From the NCBI RefSeq assembly GCF_004193775.1, contig NC_041018.1, forward strand, positions 36,806,608 through 36,870,607: 64,000 nucleotides of DNA. The letters run 5' to 3'. The DNA comes from Glycine soja. Taxonomy: Eukaryota; Streptophyta; Magnoliopsida; Fabales; Fabaceae. This document shows, in pieces, positions 12,890 through 63,485 of the stretch (the first letter of the stretch is position 1; every line of letters starts with the position of its first letter). The notes beneath the pieces were generated by a model, which made no database searches, was not told where the DNA came from, and saw nothing but the letters and a program-made list of their open reading frames with translations. Position numbers and translations under genes: made by a program.

Positions 12890-13621
12890 GAGGCTAACAT
12901 TAACCTCCCATACTTCCATGGGAAGGATAATGTGAAGGCTTATTTAGATTGAAAAATGAAGGTTAAGCAACTCTTTGCTTGCCATCATACAAGTGAGGAA
13001 AGGAAGGTTCCTTTGACTACCTTTAGCTTCCAAGGGTATGCCCTCTATTGGTGGACTTCCCTTGTTGTGGAAAGAAGGATTCATAGGGATCCTTTAGTAG
13101 AGTATTGGAATGACTAAAAAAGTACCATGAGGAAGAGGCACATCCCCTCCTACTATGAAAGAGAGCTTATGGAAAAGCTCCAAAGGCTTAGACAAGGGAG
13201 TATGAGTGTTGAAGAGTGTAGGCAACAAATGGAACTACTCCTTTTGAGAGTTGGGCTTAGGGAAGAGGAAAGAACAAGCATTGCTAGGTTCCTTAGTGGA
13301 CTTAATATGGAAGTGAGGGACAAGGTTGAGCTTCTTCCGTATAAGGACCTAGATGACCTAGTTCAACTTTGCATAAGGGTAGAGCAACAAATTAAAAGGA
13401 AACCTACTTTAAAATCTTATGGCTCTCACTCTTATCCAAAGAAAGACCAAGGTCAAGGCATCTTAGGGGCTGCACCTTATAGGCCCAATAATGATAAGGG
13501 GAAGACAATAGAAAAGCAACCCCCTAAGACTAGTATGCAAGAGAAGACTAGATCTATAAAGTACTTTAAATGTCTTGGATGAGGACACATTGCTTCTCAA
13601 TGCCCCAACAAGAAAACCATG
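12890..13621 (+). pseudogene. Gypsy gag (capsid and zinc knuckle), interrupted
   Basis: A retrotransposon capsid-like segment can be read through stops at about 12950 and 13116. The longest open piece is 13127-13582. Family-type features are the YFHGKD and YWW-type segments before 13127, the conserved SVEECRQQME helix, and a CCHC zinc knuckle that runs C-x2-C over a stop codon to GHIASQCPNK at about 13567-13618. The stop within the knuckle and the earlier stops make it non-functional. Confidence 0.8.
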
Positions 13622-14320
13622 ATTATGAGAGTCCAAGACATTTATAGTAGCCAAGATGAGGTTACTACTTTTCCTTCCTCTAGTGAAAGTGAAGAAGCAA
13701 AAATGGGAGAATCTAATGAAGAAATCTACCCCCAAGAAGAAGGAGAACTTCTAATGGTCAGAAGGCTTCTAGGAGGTCAATCTTGTGACTTGACCCAATC
13801 TCAAAAAGAGAATATTTTTCACACAAGGTGCAACATTTTTTATAACACATGCTCTCTCATTGTAGATAGTGGTTCATGTTGCAATTGTTGCAGCACAAGA
13901 TTAGTCTCTAAGTTGAGTCTTGCTATCACTTCCCATCCAAAGCCTTACAAACTTCAATGACTCAATGAGTAAAGAGAGATTATAGTCAATCAACAAGTGA
14001 AAGTGTCCTTCTCCATTGGAACACATAAGGATGAAATAATTTGTGATGTAGTTCCTGTGGAGGCAGGACACCTTCTCTTACGTAGGCCATGACAATATGA
14101 TAGGAAAATCATCTATAATGCCCTAACTAATGAGATAACCCTCACCCACCTTGGAACAAAGTTTATGTTGCATCCTCAAACACCTTCGCAGGTGGCCAAA
14201 GATCAACTAACTATGAAAAATAAGAGGGATGAGGAAGAAAAACTAGAAAAACAAAAGAAAAAGAAGGATAGTAAGGCCTTGTCTTCAAAGGCCAAGGGTA
14301 AGGAAAAATAGGAAAAAGAT
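13619..14320 (+). pseudogene. Gypsy aspartic protease region
   Basis: Follows the zinc knuckle. The active-site motif appears as VDSGSC at about 13863-13880, where retroviral-type aspartic proteases have D(T/S)G. A stop at 13958 is followed by more readable protease-like sequence (VPVEAGHLLL at about 14054) and then a lysine- and glutamate-rich linker, with further stops. Confidence 0.72.
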
Positions 14321-14583
14321 CCAAGAAGATTGTTAAGAAGGAAATTCATTTTGCAACAAAAGATGATATCAAAAGAGAACTCCTTCTTAAGCAGTCCTTC
14401 TACCTTCTCCTATCAAGGGAAACCTCCTTTAGCACTGCCACTATTCCTACATTTGAGACCTTACCCCCAAAGGTCCAAGAACACTTACATGAATTTGGCG
14501 ATATATTTCCCAAAGAGATACCCCCTGGGCTACCTCCTATTAGGGGAATAGAACACCAAATAAACTTAGTCCCGAGAGCAACT

Positions 14584-15977
14584 TGTTAGTCGTCTTTTAC
14601 GACTAACTTTTGTATAGAAAAGTTTTGCAAAATGTATATATTTTCCCCAATTTATGGTTCTTTTTGTAGGATTGTAAATATTTCTTGTTTAGTTTTTATC
14701 TTTACTCAGTAGAAGCCTTCCATGTGGAATTAATGTAAATTTCACTTCAATTTCAGGTAAAAAGGAGAAAATTAGGAAGGTGTTGAAGCTGCAGTCTCAC
14801 TAAGCCTGGACCATGCGCTTAGCGAGTATCAACCGCTAAGCGAGACATCAGCTCGCTTAGCGAGTAAGAGGAATCTTGAAGAGAATCTGCCATGCCAGCA
14901 CGCGCTCAACGCGTCAAGTTTGTCTCTTCTGGCGCTTAGCGCGAATATGGCACTAAGCCAAAATCCACTTACTCGTGCTAAGCACAAAAATGGCACTAAG
15001 CGCGCCTTCGAGGACATAAAGCCCTTTTTAAGCCTGAAGTGAAGAGAAAGAAAAGAAGAAGGTCTGAATAGACTAAGAGCTTGGCGGATATAGCGTGAAG
15101 AACAGAGGAAAAAGCAGAGCAAGGAAGCAAACACCTTAACTTTGAGGAGGATTTTAGGTTTAGGAGTAATTTCTAGATTCCTAGAGGTGGAGGAGACATC
15201 CCCACTACCTTGTAATCTAGTATTTTCTTTGAAACCCTTCTCCTGCTTGTGAAAGGTGTTCCCTTGTAATGGAAGGCTAAACCTTTTGTTGGGAAATTCT
15301 ACTGAGTACTTGATGCAAACTCCTATCCTATCTATTTAAAGTTGTTTTTATGTGTTCATTGTTTCTATCTATGCTTAATTATCACATGTTTGTGGCTTGA
15401 TCACCCATTTGTATGTGCTGTTAGGAGCTTTAGCATTGGAAAATGTATTGTATCCTTAGAACTGGATAGAGCAGAGCTAGATTATCGTATTGCTGGACAC
15501 GGAGTTTGGTAATTTAGTTTTTATTATGCTGTAACCCTAATGCTCTTCGGTTAAGTTAAGTTCGATGAGACATCTGAGAACGAGGTTTAATTAGAATTAG
15601 TCCAAACTCACGAGACATCGGTGTTTGGTATTTTAGCCCTCAACATAGAACAGAGAAATAACCTTAAATAGAGAAATACATTTATTTGCATCAAGTATCT
15701 CAGTAGGAGGACCCAACGGTTTTACATATCTATTTTCACACCCACTTGCTCACATTTACTGTTTTTAATTAGAATAGAAACCACCATTTTTTTTAATTCA
15801 TGATAATCAATTCTTTATACAAATGCCTACTTATTGAATGATCCTTTGCCAAATGAAACAAGTTCCGTGAGTTCGATACTCGATTCTTACTGTTTTATTA
15901 ATACTTCTACGACTCGGTACACTTGCCGGTTAGATTTACGCATCCATAATAACAAGTAGTACACCGGGGCGTAAACA
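14584..15977 (+). mobile_element. Solo LTR, 'CGCTTAGCG' family, copy 1 (1,394 bp)
   Basis: Starts TGTTAGTCG and ends GTAAACA, inserted in the reverse transcriptase. It is clearly homologous, in inverted orientation, to 18870-20275. The first 23 bases form a hairpin (GTTAGTCGT ... ACGACTAAC). The region 14800-15010 contains several copies of the palindrome CGCTTAGCG. The flanking 5-mers CAACT and CAAGC are at best a decayed duplication. No internal retrotransposon sequence remains, hence solo LTR. Confidence 0.78.
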
Positions 15978-16042
15978 CAAGCCTTCCTAATAGGCCAACC
16001 TATAGGATTAACTCTCAGGAGACTAAGGAGATAGAGCCTCAG

Positions 16043-16641
16043 ACAAGATTATCAAACTCAAGAGTTTACGCATACTCGTGAGAGTTCCATAGACTCGTCT
16101 CGTGACTCAACTCGTAAACTCATAAAAGTATACTTCATATAAAAATAATAATAAAATATCTATAAATAACATACTAATTAAACATTTCAACAATATAATA
16201 AAGCAAAATAGTAAATCATAAAGTTCAGAATATTTAATTAACCAAGTCTAGTAATGATACATCACTACTAGATAATAACTTGCAAAGGTTATAGTAGTGG
16301 TAGATCATTCTCATCGAGGGTTTGATGTTATTAGAGAACAAATGTTTGATATTATTAAAGGTGATAATTTTCTATTTGAGAATAATACACTAAATGAAGG
16401 TATGTTGAATGTTATATAGAGAGAAAACAACAAAAAATTACTTATATTTTGGTCTAATTTTTTTAACTTGTAACTCGTTGACTCGGTGATAAACTCGACA
16501 GTTTACTGAGTTTACTTATAGTTTATAGAGTTTGCCCAGAGTCTACCAAAAAAGAGTTTACTCAAAAGTCAACTCATAGAGAACAAGTGGACTCGTAAAC
16601 TCATAAGAGTTAGCGAGTTTACTCGAGAGTTTGATAACCAT
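16043..16641. mobile_element. hAT-like MITE, copy B (599 bp)
   Basis: Inverted relative of the element at 6524-7119, with the same GRTTATCAAACTC ends and a shared central block (TAGTAGTGGTAGATCATTC-like). The flanking 8-mers AGCCTCAG (16035-16042) and GGTCTCAG (16642-16649) agree at six of eight positions, fitting an aged hAT target duplication. Inserted in the gypsy reverse transcriptase. Confidence 0.78.
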
Positions 16642-17026
16642 GGTCTCAGGTTAAAGAATTGTTAGAAAAGGGCCGAGTCCAAGAGAGCCTAAGCCCTTGT
16701 GTTGTGCCAATGTTGTTGGTGCCCAAAAAGAATGGTAAGTGGAGAATGTGTACAGATTGCAGGGCCATCAATAACATTATTGTAAAGTATAAACAACCTA
16801 TTCCTAGACTTGATGGTTTGCTTGATGAGTTGCATGGTGCCAATATCTTTTCAAAAATTGATCTTAAAAGTGATTATCACCAAATCAGGATGAAAGAAGG
16901 TGATGAGAGGAAAACCGCTTTCAAAACCAAGTTTGGTTTGTATGAATGGCTAGTGATGCCTTTTGGGCTCACTAATGCACCAAACACCTTTATGAGACTT
17001 ATGCATCATGTCTTAAGGGATTTCAT

Positions 17027-18118
17027 TGTTGGACAAGTGGCCTCAGATATCTTAAGAAGGGGGGATGAATTAAGATATTACAGCTTATTTCCCCAATTAA
17101 AAATTCTATTTAACTTTCTATTCAAGTTATAAATTCCCTTAATAATGAATTTCTAAAATATTGATTCAAATAGAACAATTTGAATATGAATATAAAACAA
17201 TAATAAATAAAGGAGTTTAAGGGAAGAGAAAATGCAAACTCAGATTTATACTGGTTCGGCCACACCCTTGTGCCTACGTCCAGTCCCCAAGCAACCCGCT
17301 TGAGAGTTCCACTATCTTGTAAATTCCTTTTACAAGTTCTAAACACACAAGGACAACCCTTCCTTTGTGTTTAGAATTCTTTCACAACAAGAGACCCTCG
17401 GTCTCTTAATCCCTTTTCAGAATGAAGAAGAAGAAAAGAAGAAATCTCTCTTGAAAGAGATAGATTGAACAATTTGAGCACTCAAATAATTCCTTATTGA
17501 ATCACAAGTAATTTGGCCAAGGAATTTGTAAGAGGATAAAACGATTTTTCTTTATAAGAGGATAAGACCTTTTTGTTCTAAAAAACTCTTGTTAAATTCG
17601 TGTCTCAAGTCACATATATATAAGCCTATGATAGCCATTCAAGAACCACACAAAAAGATGTGACTGTTGAGAATGTTTTCTGAAAAACTCCTCTGGTAAT
17701 CGATTACAGTATGTGTGTAATCGATTACAGGCTTTAAAATTTGAATTAAAACGTTCAGAAACTGCTGGTAATCGATTACCATATATGTGTAATCGATTAC
17801 ACAATGCAAACTTTGAATTCAAATTTTAATGGCTGTTGTAAATCAGTTTTGGCCACTGGTAATCGATTACATACTCTGGTAATCGATTACCAGAGAGTAA
17901 ATTTGTAGAAAAAGACTTTTTAACTTAAAATTCTTGGCCAAACCTTTTGCTACTTCAATTGGAATTCCCTTCCTATTTAATATACCCTCTCTAAGACTCT
18001 AGAGACTGTCTTGATCATCCATCTTGAATATCTTTAATTTCTTTGTCTTGAATAAAGCTTTGAGACGCATGTGAAACTTTGGCATCATCAAAACATTCAG
18101 CTTGATCCTTTGTCTACA
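17027..18118 (+). mobile_element. Solo LTR, 'TAATCGATTA' family (1,092 bp)
   Basis: Starts TGTTGGACAAG, ends TCTACA, and is bounded by the perfect 5-bp duplication TTCAT (17022-17026 and 18119-18123). It has no internal retroviral sequence. At about 17695-17895 it carries a cluster of the palindrome TAATCGATTA, most as TGGTAATCGATTAC or close variants. A related fragment is at 9604-10033. Confidence 0.92.
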
Positions 18119-18496
18119 TTCATAGGTAGATTTGTAGTTGTTTATTTTGATGATATTTTAGTTTACAGTAGGAGCCTAGATTATCACTTAGGACAACTTA
18201 GGCAAGTTTTTTCAATCCTTAGGAAAAACACCCTATATGCAAATATAGAGAAGTGTACCTTTTGCATAGATAATATAGTTTTCTTAGGGTTTGTAGTTGG
18301 TAGAAATGGGGTCTAAGTGGACCCTTAGAAAATCAAGGCCATTCATGAATGGCCCACCCCAAAAAGTGTAGGAGATATTAGGAGCTTCAATTGGTTAGCA
18401 AGCTTCTACAAAAGGTTCGTTCCTAATTTCTCTCTAATTGCCTCACCTCTCAATGAGTTGGTGAAGAAGAATGTGGCATTTACTTGAGGTGAAAGG

Positions 18497-20330
18497 CAAG
18501 AGCAAGCCTTTGCTTTGCTCAAAGAAAAACTCACCAAGGCATGTGTTCTAGCTCTTCCTGACTTTTCTAAAACTTTTGAGCTAGAATGTGATGCCTCTAG
18601 AGTGGGAGTGAAAGTTGTATTGTTACAAGGTGGGCACCCTATTGCTTATTTTAGTGAAAAAATTCATGGTGCCACCCTCAACTACCCCACCTATGATAAA
18701 GAGCTTTATGCCTTAATAAGAGCCCTCCAAACTTGGGAACATTACCTTGTTTCCAAGGAATTTGTCCTTCATAGTGATCATGAATCACTTAAGTACATTA
18801 GAGGGTAAAGAAAATTAAAAAAAGGCATGCAAAATGGGTAGAGTACCTAGAGCAATTTCCATATGTTATTGTTCACGCTCCGGTGTACTACTTGTTATTT
18901 ATGGATGCGTAAATCTAACCAGCAAGTGTACTGAGTCGTGCAAGTAATAATAAAACGATAAGAACTGAGTATCGAACTCAGGAAACTTGTTTCATTTGGC
19001 AAAGCATCATTCAGTAAGCAGACATTTGTACAAAGAATTGATTATCATGAATTAAAAACAATTGTGGTTTCTATTCTAATTAAAACAATAAATGTGAGCA
19101 AGTAAGTGTGAAAACAGATATATAAAAGCGTTGGGTCCTCCTACTGAGATATTTGATGTAATTAAATGTATTTCTCTATTTAAGGTTATTTTTCGTGTTC
19201 TATGCTGAGAGCTAAAATACCAAACACTGATGTCTCATGAATTTGAACTAATTCAAATTAAGCTTCGTTCTCATATGTCTCTTGTTGAACTTAGCCTAAC
19301 CGAACATCATTAGGGTTACAACATAATAAAAACTCAATTACAGCACTCTGTGTCTAGACTATACGATAACCTAGCCCTGTTCTATCCAGTTCTAAGGACG
19401 CAATAGATTTTCCAATGCTAAAGCTCCTAACAGCACATACAAATGAATGATCAAGCCACAAGCATGTGATAATTAAGTACCGATAGAAACAATGAACACA
19501 TAAAAGAAACTTGAAATAGATAGGATAAGTATTTACATCAAGTACTCAGCAGAATTTTCCAACAAATGATTTTACCCCTCTATTACAAGGGAGCACCTTT
19601 CACAAGCAGGAGAAGGGTTTCAGAGAAAATATCAGATTACAAAGTAGTGGGGATGTCTCATCCACCTCTAGGAACCTAGAAATTACTCCTAAACCTAAAA
19701 TCCTCCTAAAAGCTAAGGTTTTTGCTTCCTTGCTCTCCTTTTTCGCCTCTGTTCTTCTACCAAGCTCCTAGTCTATTCAGACCTTCCTCTTTTTCTCTTC
19801 ACTTCAGGCTTTAAAAGGGCTTTCTGACCTCGAAGGTGCGCTTAGTGCCATTTTTATGCTTAGTGCGAATAAGTGAATTTTGGCTTAGCGAGCCAGACGC
19901 GCTGACCACCAGAAGAGACAAACTTCTCGCTGGGCGAGCTGATGACGCGCTGAGCGCATGCTGACGTGACAGATTCTCTTCAAGATTCCTCTTACTCGCT
20001 AAGCGGGCTGATGTCTCGCTTAGCGGATGAGACTCGCTAAGTGCATTGACCTCGCTTAGCGAGACAACAACTTTAGCACCTTCCCAATTTTCTCCTTTTT
20101 ACCTGAAATTGAAGTGAAATTTACATTAATTCCCTGCGGAAGGCCTTTACTGGGCAAGATAAAAACTAAACAAGAAGTATTTACAATCCTAAAAAAAAAA
20201 ACCATAAATTGGGGAAAATATATACATTTTGGAGAACTTTTCTATACAAAAGTTAATCGTAAAAGACGACTAACGGTTATCAAATACAAAAAAGGAAAAA
20301 CGAATGTGGTAGTTGATGCCCTCTCTAGGA
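18497..20330 (+). pseudogene. Gypsy RNase H, split by a solo LTR
   Basis: The upstream piece (about 18497-18869) carries the first RNase H aspartate in ECDASRVGV, then PIAYFSEKI, a YDKELYAL segment and [10 protein letters not shown]. The downstream piece resumes at 20281 with KGKTNVVVDALSRR, the end of the domain. The solo LTR 18870-20275 separates them. There are also stops at 18486 and 18806. Confidence 0.85.
18870..20275 (-). mobile_element. Solo LTR, 'CGCTTAGCG' family, copy 2 (1,406 bp, inverted)
   Basis: Bounded by the perfect 5-bp duplication GTTAT (18865-18869 and 20276-20280), and inverted relative to copy 1 at 14584-15977. The terminal hairpin is at about 20251-20274 here. CGCTTAGCG palindromes cluster at about 19850-20065. 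It splits the RNase H domain of the host gypsy element. Confidence 0.9.
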
Positions 20331-21700
20331 GGCACACATTGTTTTGCTCCCTAGGAGCTCAAATTTTAGGATTTGATAACATTAGGGACTTGTATGCTTT
20401 AGATGAACATTTCTCTCCCATATGAAAGTTATGGGAAAAAGGCCCAAGATGGATTCTATTTGGCTGAGAGGTATTTGTTCAAAGAGGGAAAGCTTTGCAT
20501 ACCCCAAGGATCCATCAGGAAATTACTTGTGAAAGAGAACCACAAGGGTGGGCTCATGGACCACTTTGGGATAGACAAGACCCTTGTCTTACTCAAAGAA
20601 AAGTTCTATTGGCCCCATATGAAGAAAGATGTCCATAAGCATTGCACTAGGTGTGTGGCTTGTTTACAAGCAAAGTCTAAGGTGATGCCTTATGGGCTAT
20701 ACACACCCTTACCCATCCCATTGGCACCTTGGGTAGACATTAGTATGGCCTTTTGTCCTTGGACTTCCTAGAACCCCAAGAGGTGTAAACTTTATCTTTG
20801 TGGTGGTGGATAGGTTTAGAAGGATGACACACTTTATACCATGCCGCAAGGTGGATGATACTTTTCATATCTCAAAACTCTTTTTTTAGGGAAGTTGTGA
20901 GACTTCATGGTTTGCTTAGGACCATTGTGTTAGATAGAGATGTTAAGTTCCATAGCCACTTATGGAAAGCCTTATGGGCTAAGCTAGGAACTAAGCTTTT
21001 TTTTTCTCTACCACTTGTCATCCACAAACTGATGGGCAAATAGAGGTACTGAATAGGTCTTTATCCACCCTTTTAAAGCCTCTTCTGAAAGGCATCCATA
21101 AATCTTGGGATGAGTATCTTTCTCATGTAGAATTTGCCTACAACAAAGGGGTTCATAGAACCACCAAACAATCCCCTTTTGAGTTTGTCTATGGGTTCAA
21201 TCTTCTAACACCCTTAGACCTCATTCCCCTCCCATTTGACACTTCTTTTATATATAAAGAAGAGGATTCTAGGTCAGAGTTTGTAAAGAAGTTGCATGAG
21301 AGGGTTAAGAACCAACTACAGAACCAAACAAAGGTGTATTCAACTAAATGCAACAGAGGAAGAAAGAAGCTAGTTCTTAATGAGGGGGATTGGGTTTGGC
21401 TCAATCTTAGGAAAGATAGATTCCCCACTAAAAGGAAATCCATGCTTAGCCTTGGAGGGGATGGACCTTTTCAGGTCTCGTAGAGGATCAATAACAATGC
21501 CTATAGGTTGGACCTCCCAGAAGAGTATGGAATCAACATCATTTTTAACATTTCTAATTTAATTCCTTTTGCAGGTGGAGCTGATATTGTGGAGGAGGAA
21601 CCAACAAATTTAAGGTCAAATTCTCTTCAAGGGGGAGGGGATGATGCAATCCTCCCTAGGAAGAGACTAGTCACTAGAACCATGAGCAAGAGGCTCTAAG
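20331..21700 (+). pseudogene. Gypsy integrase, broken into several frames
   Basis: Integrase inserts the element cDNA into the genome. The zinc-binding region ends in HCTRCVACLQAKSK at about 20639-20680. The catalytic core follows ([12 protein letters not shown], then [12 protein letters not shown] with a core aspartate), with a frameshift at about 20770 and a stop after KLMGK at 21041. The C-terminal part (21292-21700) has the DWVWLNLRKDRFP block and ends MSKRL, as in the polyprotein tail of related elements. Multiple frame changes make it inactive. Confidence 0.82.
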
Positions 21701-21972
21701 AGAATTGGGCTAGAGTTGCTGAAGAAGGTCCTAGGGTTCTCATGAGCCTCAGGGTAGATTTTTGAGCTCATGGGCCAAGGTTGGGTCCACTTATCTTTGT
21801 ACATATTAGATTAAGATTTCATTATTTTTGGGCCTTGTATTTAGGGCTCTATAATGTAGGTAGGGTACCTTAGAAATAGAAAATGTTTTAACCCGTGTAT
21901 TTTAGGGCACCTAGACTAGTTTTTATATTAAGGGTAGTTTTGTAATTTCATGTACATTAAGTGAGTATTTGA
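21701..21972. other. Gypsy 3' untranslated region
   Basis: Sequence between the end of the polyprotein and the recognisable 3' LTR. No good polypurine tract was found directly before 21973, so the real 3' LTR could begin earlier and the 5' LTR could be truncated. Confidence 0.5.
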
Positions 21973-22611
21973 TGTGTGTTGGAAAATAAATTTAATTGAA
22001 TTGGGAAGCCCAATTCAATTAAATATTAGTGGGGGAGGTGAGCATTTGCTTGCTACACCTCATTGCCACATCATATAGTCACACTTTGTACATGTCCTTC
22101 ATGCTTTATATGTCTCATAACACCTAAGCATACTTAGTGGAGAATCTTGGACTTGATCTTGGATTAGTGGGTTGAACCATAGCTAAAATTCACTAATCAT
22201 AATTAGTTAAATTTTGGCTCCACAAATTCAATTTCAAATTCAAGTAAAATTTGAATAACAATTCTAATTTCCCTCCAATTTTGTGTGATACTTAAGCTAT
22301 AAATAGAGGTTATGTGTGTGCATTTTTTCAACTTTGATCATATGAGAATTATACTTCAAAGTTCAGACCTCATTTGAGGCATAAAATTTTGTGCTCCTTC
22401 TCTCCTTCTCCTTCCACTCATTTTCTCCTACCTTCAAGCTCTTATTCATGGTTTCCTATGGTGGTGAGCTTGTTCTTAACTCATCTTTTGCTTGAAGTTT
22501 ATGATGTGCCTTTTCTCCTTCTCCATTCCGCTGTCATTGATCTCCAAGAAGCAAAGAACTCCATTGATGAAGAAGATCCAAGACCTACAAACTCTATTTG
22601 AAGCTACATTA
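21973..22611 (+). repeat. 3' LTR of the gypsy element
   Basis: Partner of 10034-10684, with TATAAATA at 22298-22305. The end GCTACATTA corresponds to GCTACATCA in the 5' LTR. Many base differences between the LTRs indicate an old insertion. Confidence 0.82.
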
Positions 22612-22676
22612 TTTTAAGTGAAGGACAAAATTGGAATGTTGCAAGTAATACTGGGTGTAGAAGAAAAGTTAACAGT

Positions 22677-23452
22677 TAGGGGTGGAAATGAGCCAAGTCA
22701 AGCCAAGCTTTATTAGGCTTGAGCTCGACTTGAGTTGAATACGCAAGGCTTGAGCTTGACTCATTATCTGTCATAGGCTTTTTTTAAAGGCTCAACTCGA
22801 CTTGGCTTGGCCTACGAGCCTATTTAAAAGTTTGTTTAAAGACGTCTTTAACCAATTAATTGTTTTAAAACCTAGGGAAATACTAACCAAAAAAAGAAAC
22901 TTATAAAATTTCGTATAAGTAATGTACAAATCCAAAAATAATTGATAAACAAAATCATATTGAATTCAAGTTATTAAAACACAAAGTATATCAAAAGAAA
23001 ATGAAAAAAAAGAACATAATATTAAAAAATATATGGATTAGAGATGATTTATACTAATATAGCCAAATAAAAATATTTAAATTGTCTGAAAATGTCTTTA
23101 CAAAACATTCTTTTCTTTGGAAGTATTAATCTGGTTGCATTATCCTTTTAACTTAAGTCTTTTTCTTTTTGAAAATTTTCCACATGCAAGTAAACTCTCT
23201 AAGCACTTTATGTCACTTCATCATGTCATTCATAATACCATAAAAATGGTATAGATAATAGTTATTATTATTATTATTATTACTTAAATAAGTCGACTTG
23301 TCAAGCTTAACAAACTTTTTTTATAGTTTGACTTTGACCTTTTTATCTAAAAAAACTTTTTAAAAAACTTGAGCTTGACCTTTATAGTAAACAAGCCAAG
23401 ACGAGCCGAGTCATAGACTCTTGACAAGCGACTCGACTCATTTCCATCCCTA
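22677..23452. mobile_element. hAT-like non-autonomous element (776 bp)
   Basis: Terminal inverted repeats TAGGGGTGGAAATGAG and its near-reverse complement (CTCATTTCCATCCCTA) bound the element. The flanks carry TAACAGT on both sides (22670-22676 and 23453-23459), seven bases or eight with one mismatch, compatible with hAT. It has no coding frame. AAGCTTGAGCTCGACTTG-type subterminal repeats are prominent. It contains a short (TTA)n run at about 23264-23285. Confidence 0.75.
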
Positions 23453-23459
23453 TAACAGT

Positions 23460-24226
23460 ACAAAAAGAATATCCCTTCATTAAGGGTGTATAGGGTGACC
23501 TAACCAAACCCAATCCAAAAATGAGTACTCCAGAAAAATTACATTTTGGGTGATTTCGTGCAGGTTAGTGGGTAAAAAAAAAAAGGTTTCAATGATTAAA
23601 TTCGACCAGTTTCAATAGTAAAATTAAGAACTGTCAAAAATCCAAAATTGTTTAATGCATCCTATTTTTTTGCTTGATACACCCCCAAAATTGGTAAAGT
23701 TCCCATCTTACCTTGTTTAACTTAATATAAGGGCAATTATTTAATGCATCCTATTTTTTGCTTGGTACACCCAAAAATTGGTAAAGTTCCCATCTTACCC
23801 TTCTTCTTGCAAGTTTTCTCTCTCCCTCGCCCCTTCTACAATGTCTACAAAGCCGACTTCCACACTACTTGATGTAAGCTATCACAAAAGACCCGAAAAA
23901 CAGCATCCCCAGACAAAAATTAACTATACGATGAATCGAACTGTTGGAATTCATTTAAGAAAAATGAGCTCTTACTAGCAACTTAAAACACAATTAAATT
24001 CCAATGTATTGTGAATCAACGGATTTACAACACTGTATATGCTACGGTGCCTTTTCTTTTTAATCTATATCTATATTCCTACAAATGAGTTCAAAAATAT
24101 TGATATTTGAGACTTTTATGATACAAATATGACAAATATCTGTCTATAAGGTATCGGTTTTAGTCATCTAAAAATGATCACATTCAAGTTTGTATCGTTC
24201 TTAATTCTGATCCGTCCATTTCGACA
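23460..24226. other. Intergenic DNA and 3' flank of the PICKLE-like gene
   Basis: No gene recognised. A segment with CATCCTATTTTTTTGCTTG occurs twice about 90 bp apart (near 23657 and 23746), a local duplication. The 3' UTR of the minus-strand gene must lie here, but its end could not be fixed. Confidence 0.5.

Positions 24227-63485
<39,259 letters not shown>

Larger units (their letters stand above)
14321..18490 (+). pseudogene. Gypsy reverse transcriptase, split by three insertions
   Basis: The enzyme copies element RNA into DNA. Pieces lie at about 14461-14583, 15978-16042, 16650-17026 and 18124-18490. The third contains LVPKKNGKWRMC, FSKIDLKSDYHQI and MPFGLTNAP; the fourth carries the catalytic YFDDILVYS at about 18142-18168. 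The gaps are two solo LTRs (14584-15977 and 17027-18118) and a MITE (16043-16641). At 17026/18124 the reading frame resumes exactly when the solo LTR and one copy of the TTCAT duplication are ignored. A stop after VGRNGV at about 18314 and others break it further. Confidence 0.85.
10034..22611 (+). mobile_element. Ty3/gypsy LTR retrotransposon, degraded, with four nested insertions
   Basis: Order is 5' LTR, PBS, gag, protease, reverse transcriptase, RNase H, integrase, 3' LTR, which is the gypsy order. It spans 12.6 kb, about 8.1 kb once the insertions at 14584-15977, 16043-16641, 17027-18118 and 18870-20275 are set aside. Coding regions have several stops and frameshifts, so it is not autonomous. 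The inner ends of the LTRs are well placed; the left limit (10034) is set by where LTR-LTR similarity stops, no target duplication was found, and the 5' LTR may be truncated. Confidence 0.88.

Noticed and set aside
17690..17895. Regularly repeated palindromes as a CRISPR-like array
   Set aside because: Spacing is irregular, the units are 10-14 bases, and they sit inside a solo LTR of a plant genome with no cas genes.
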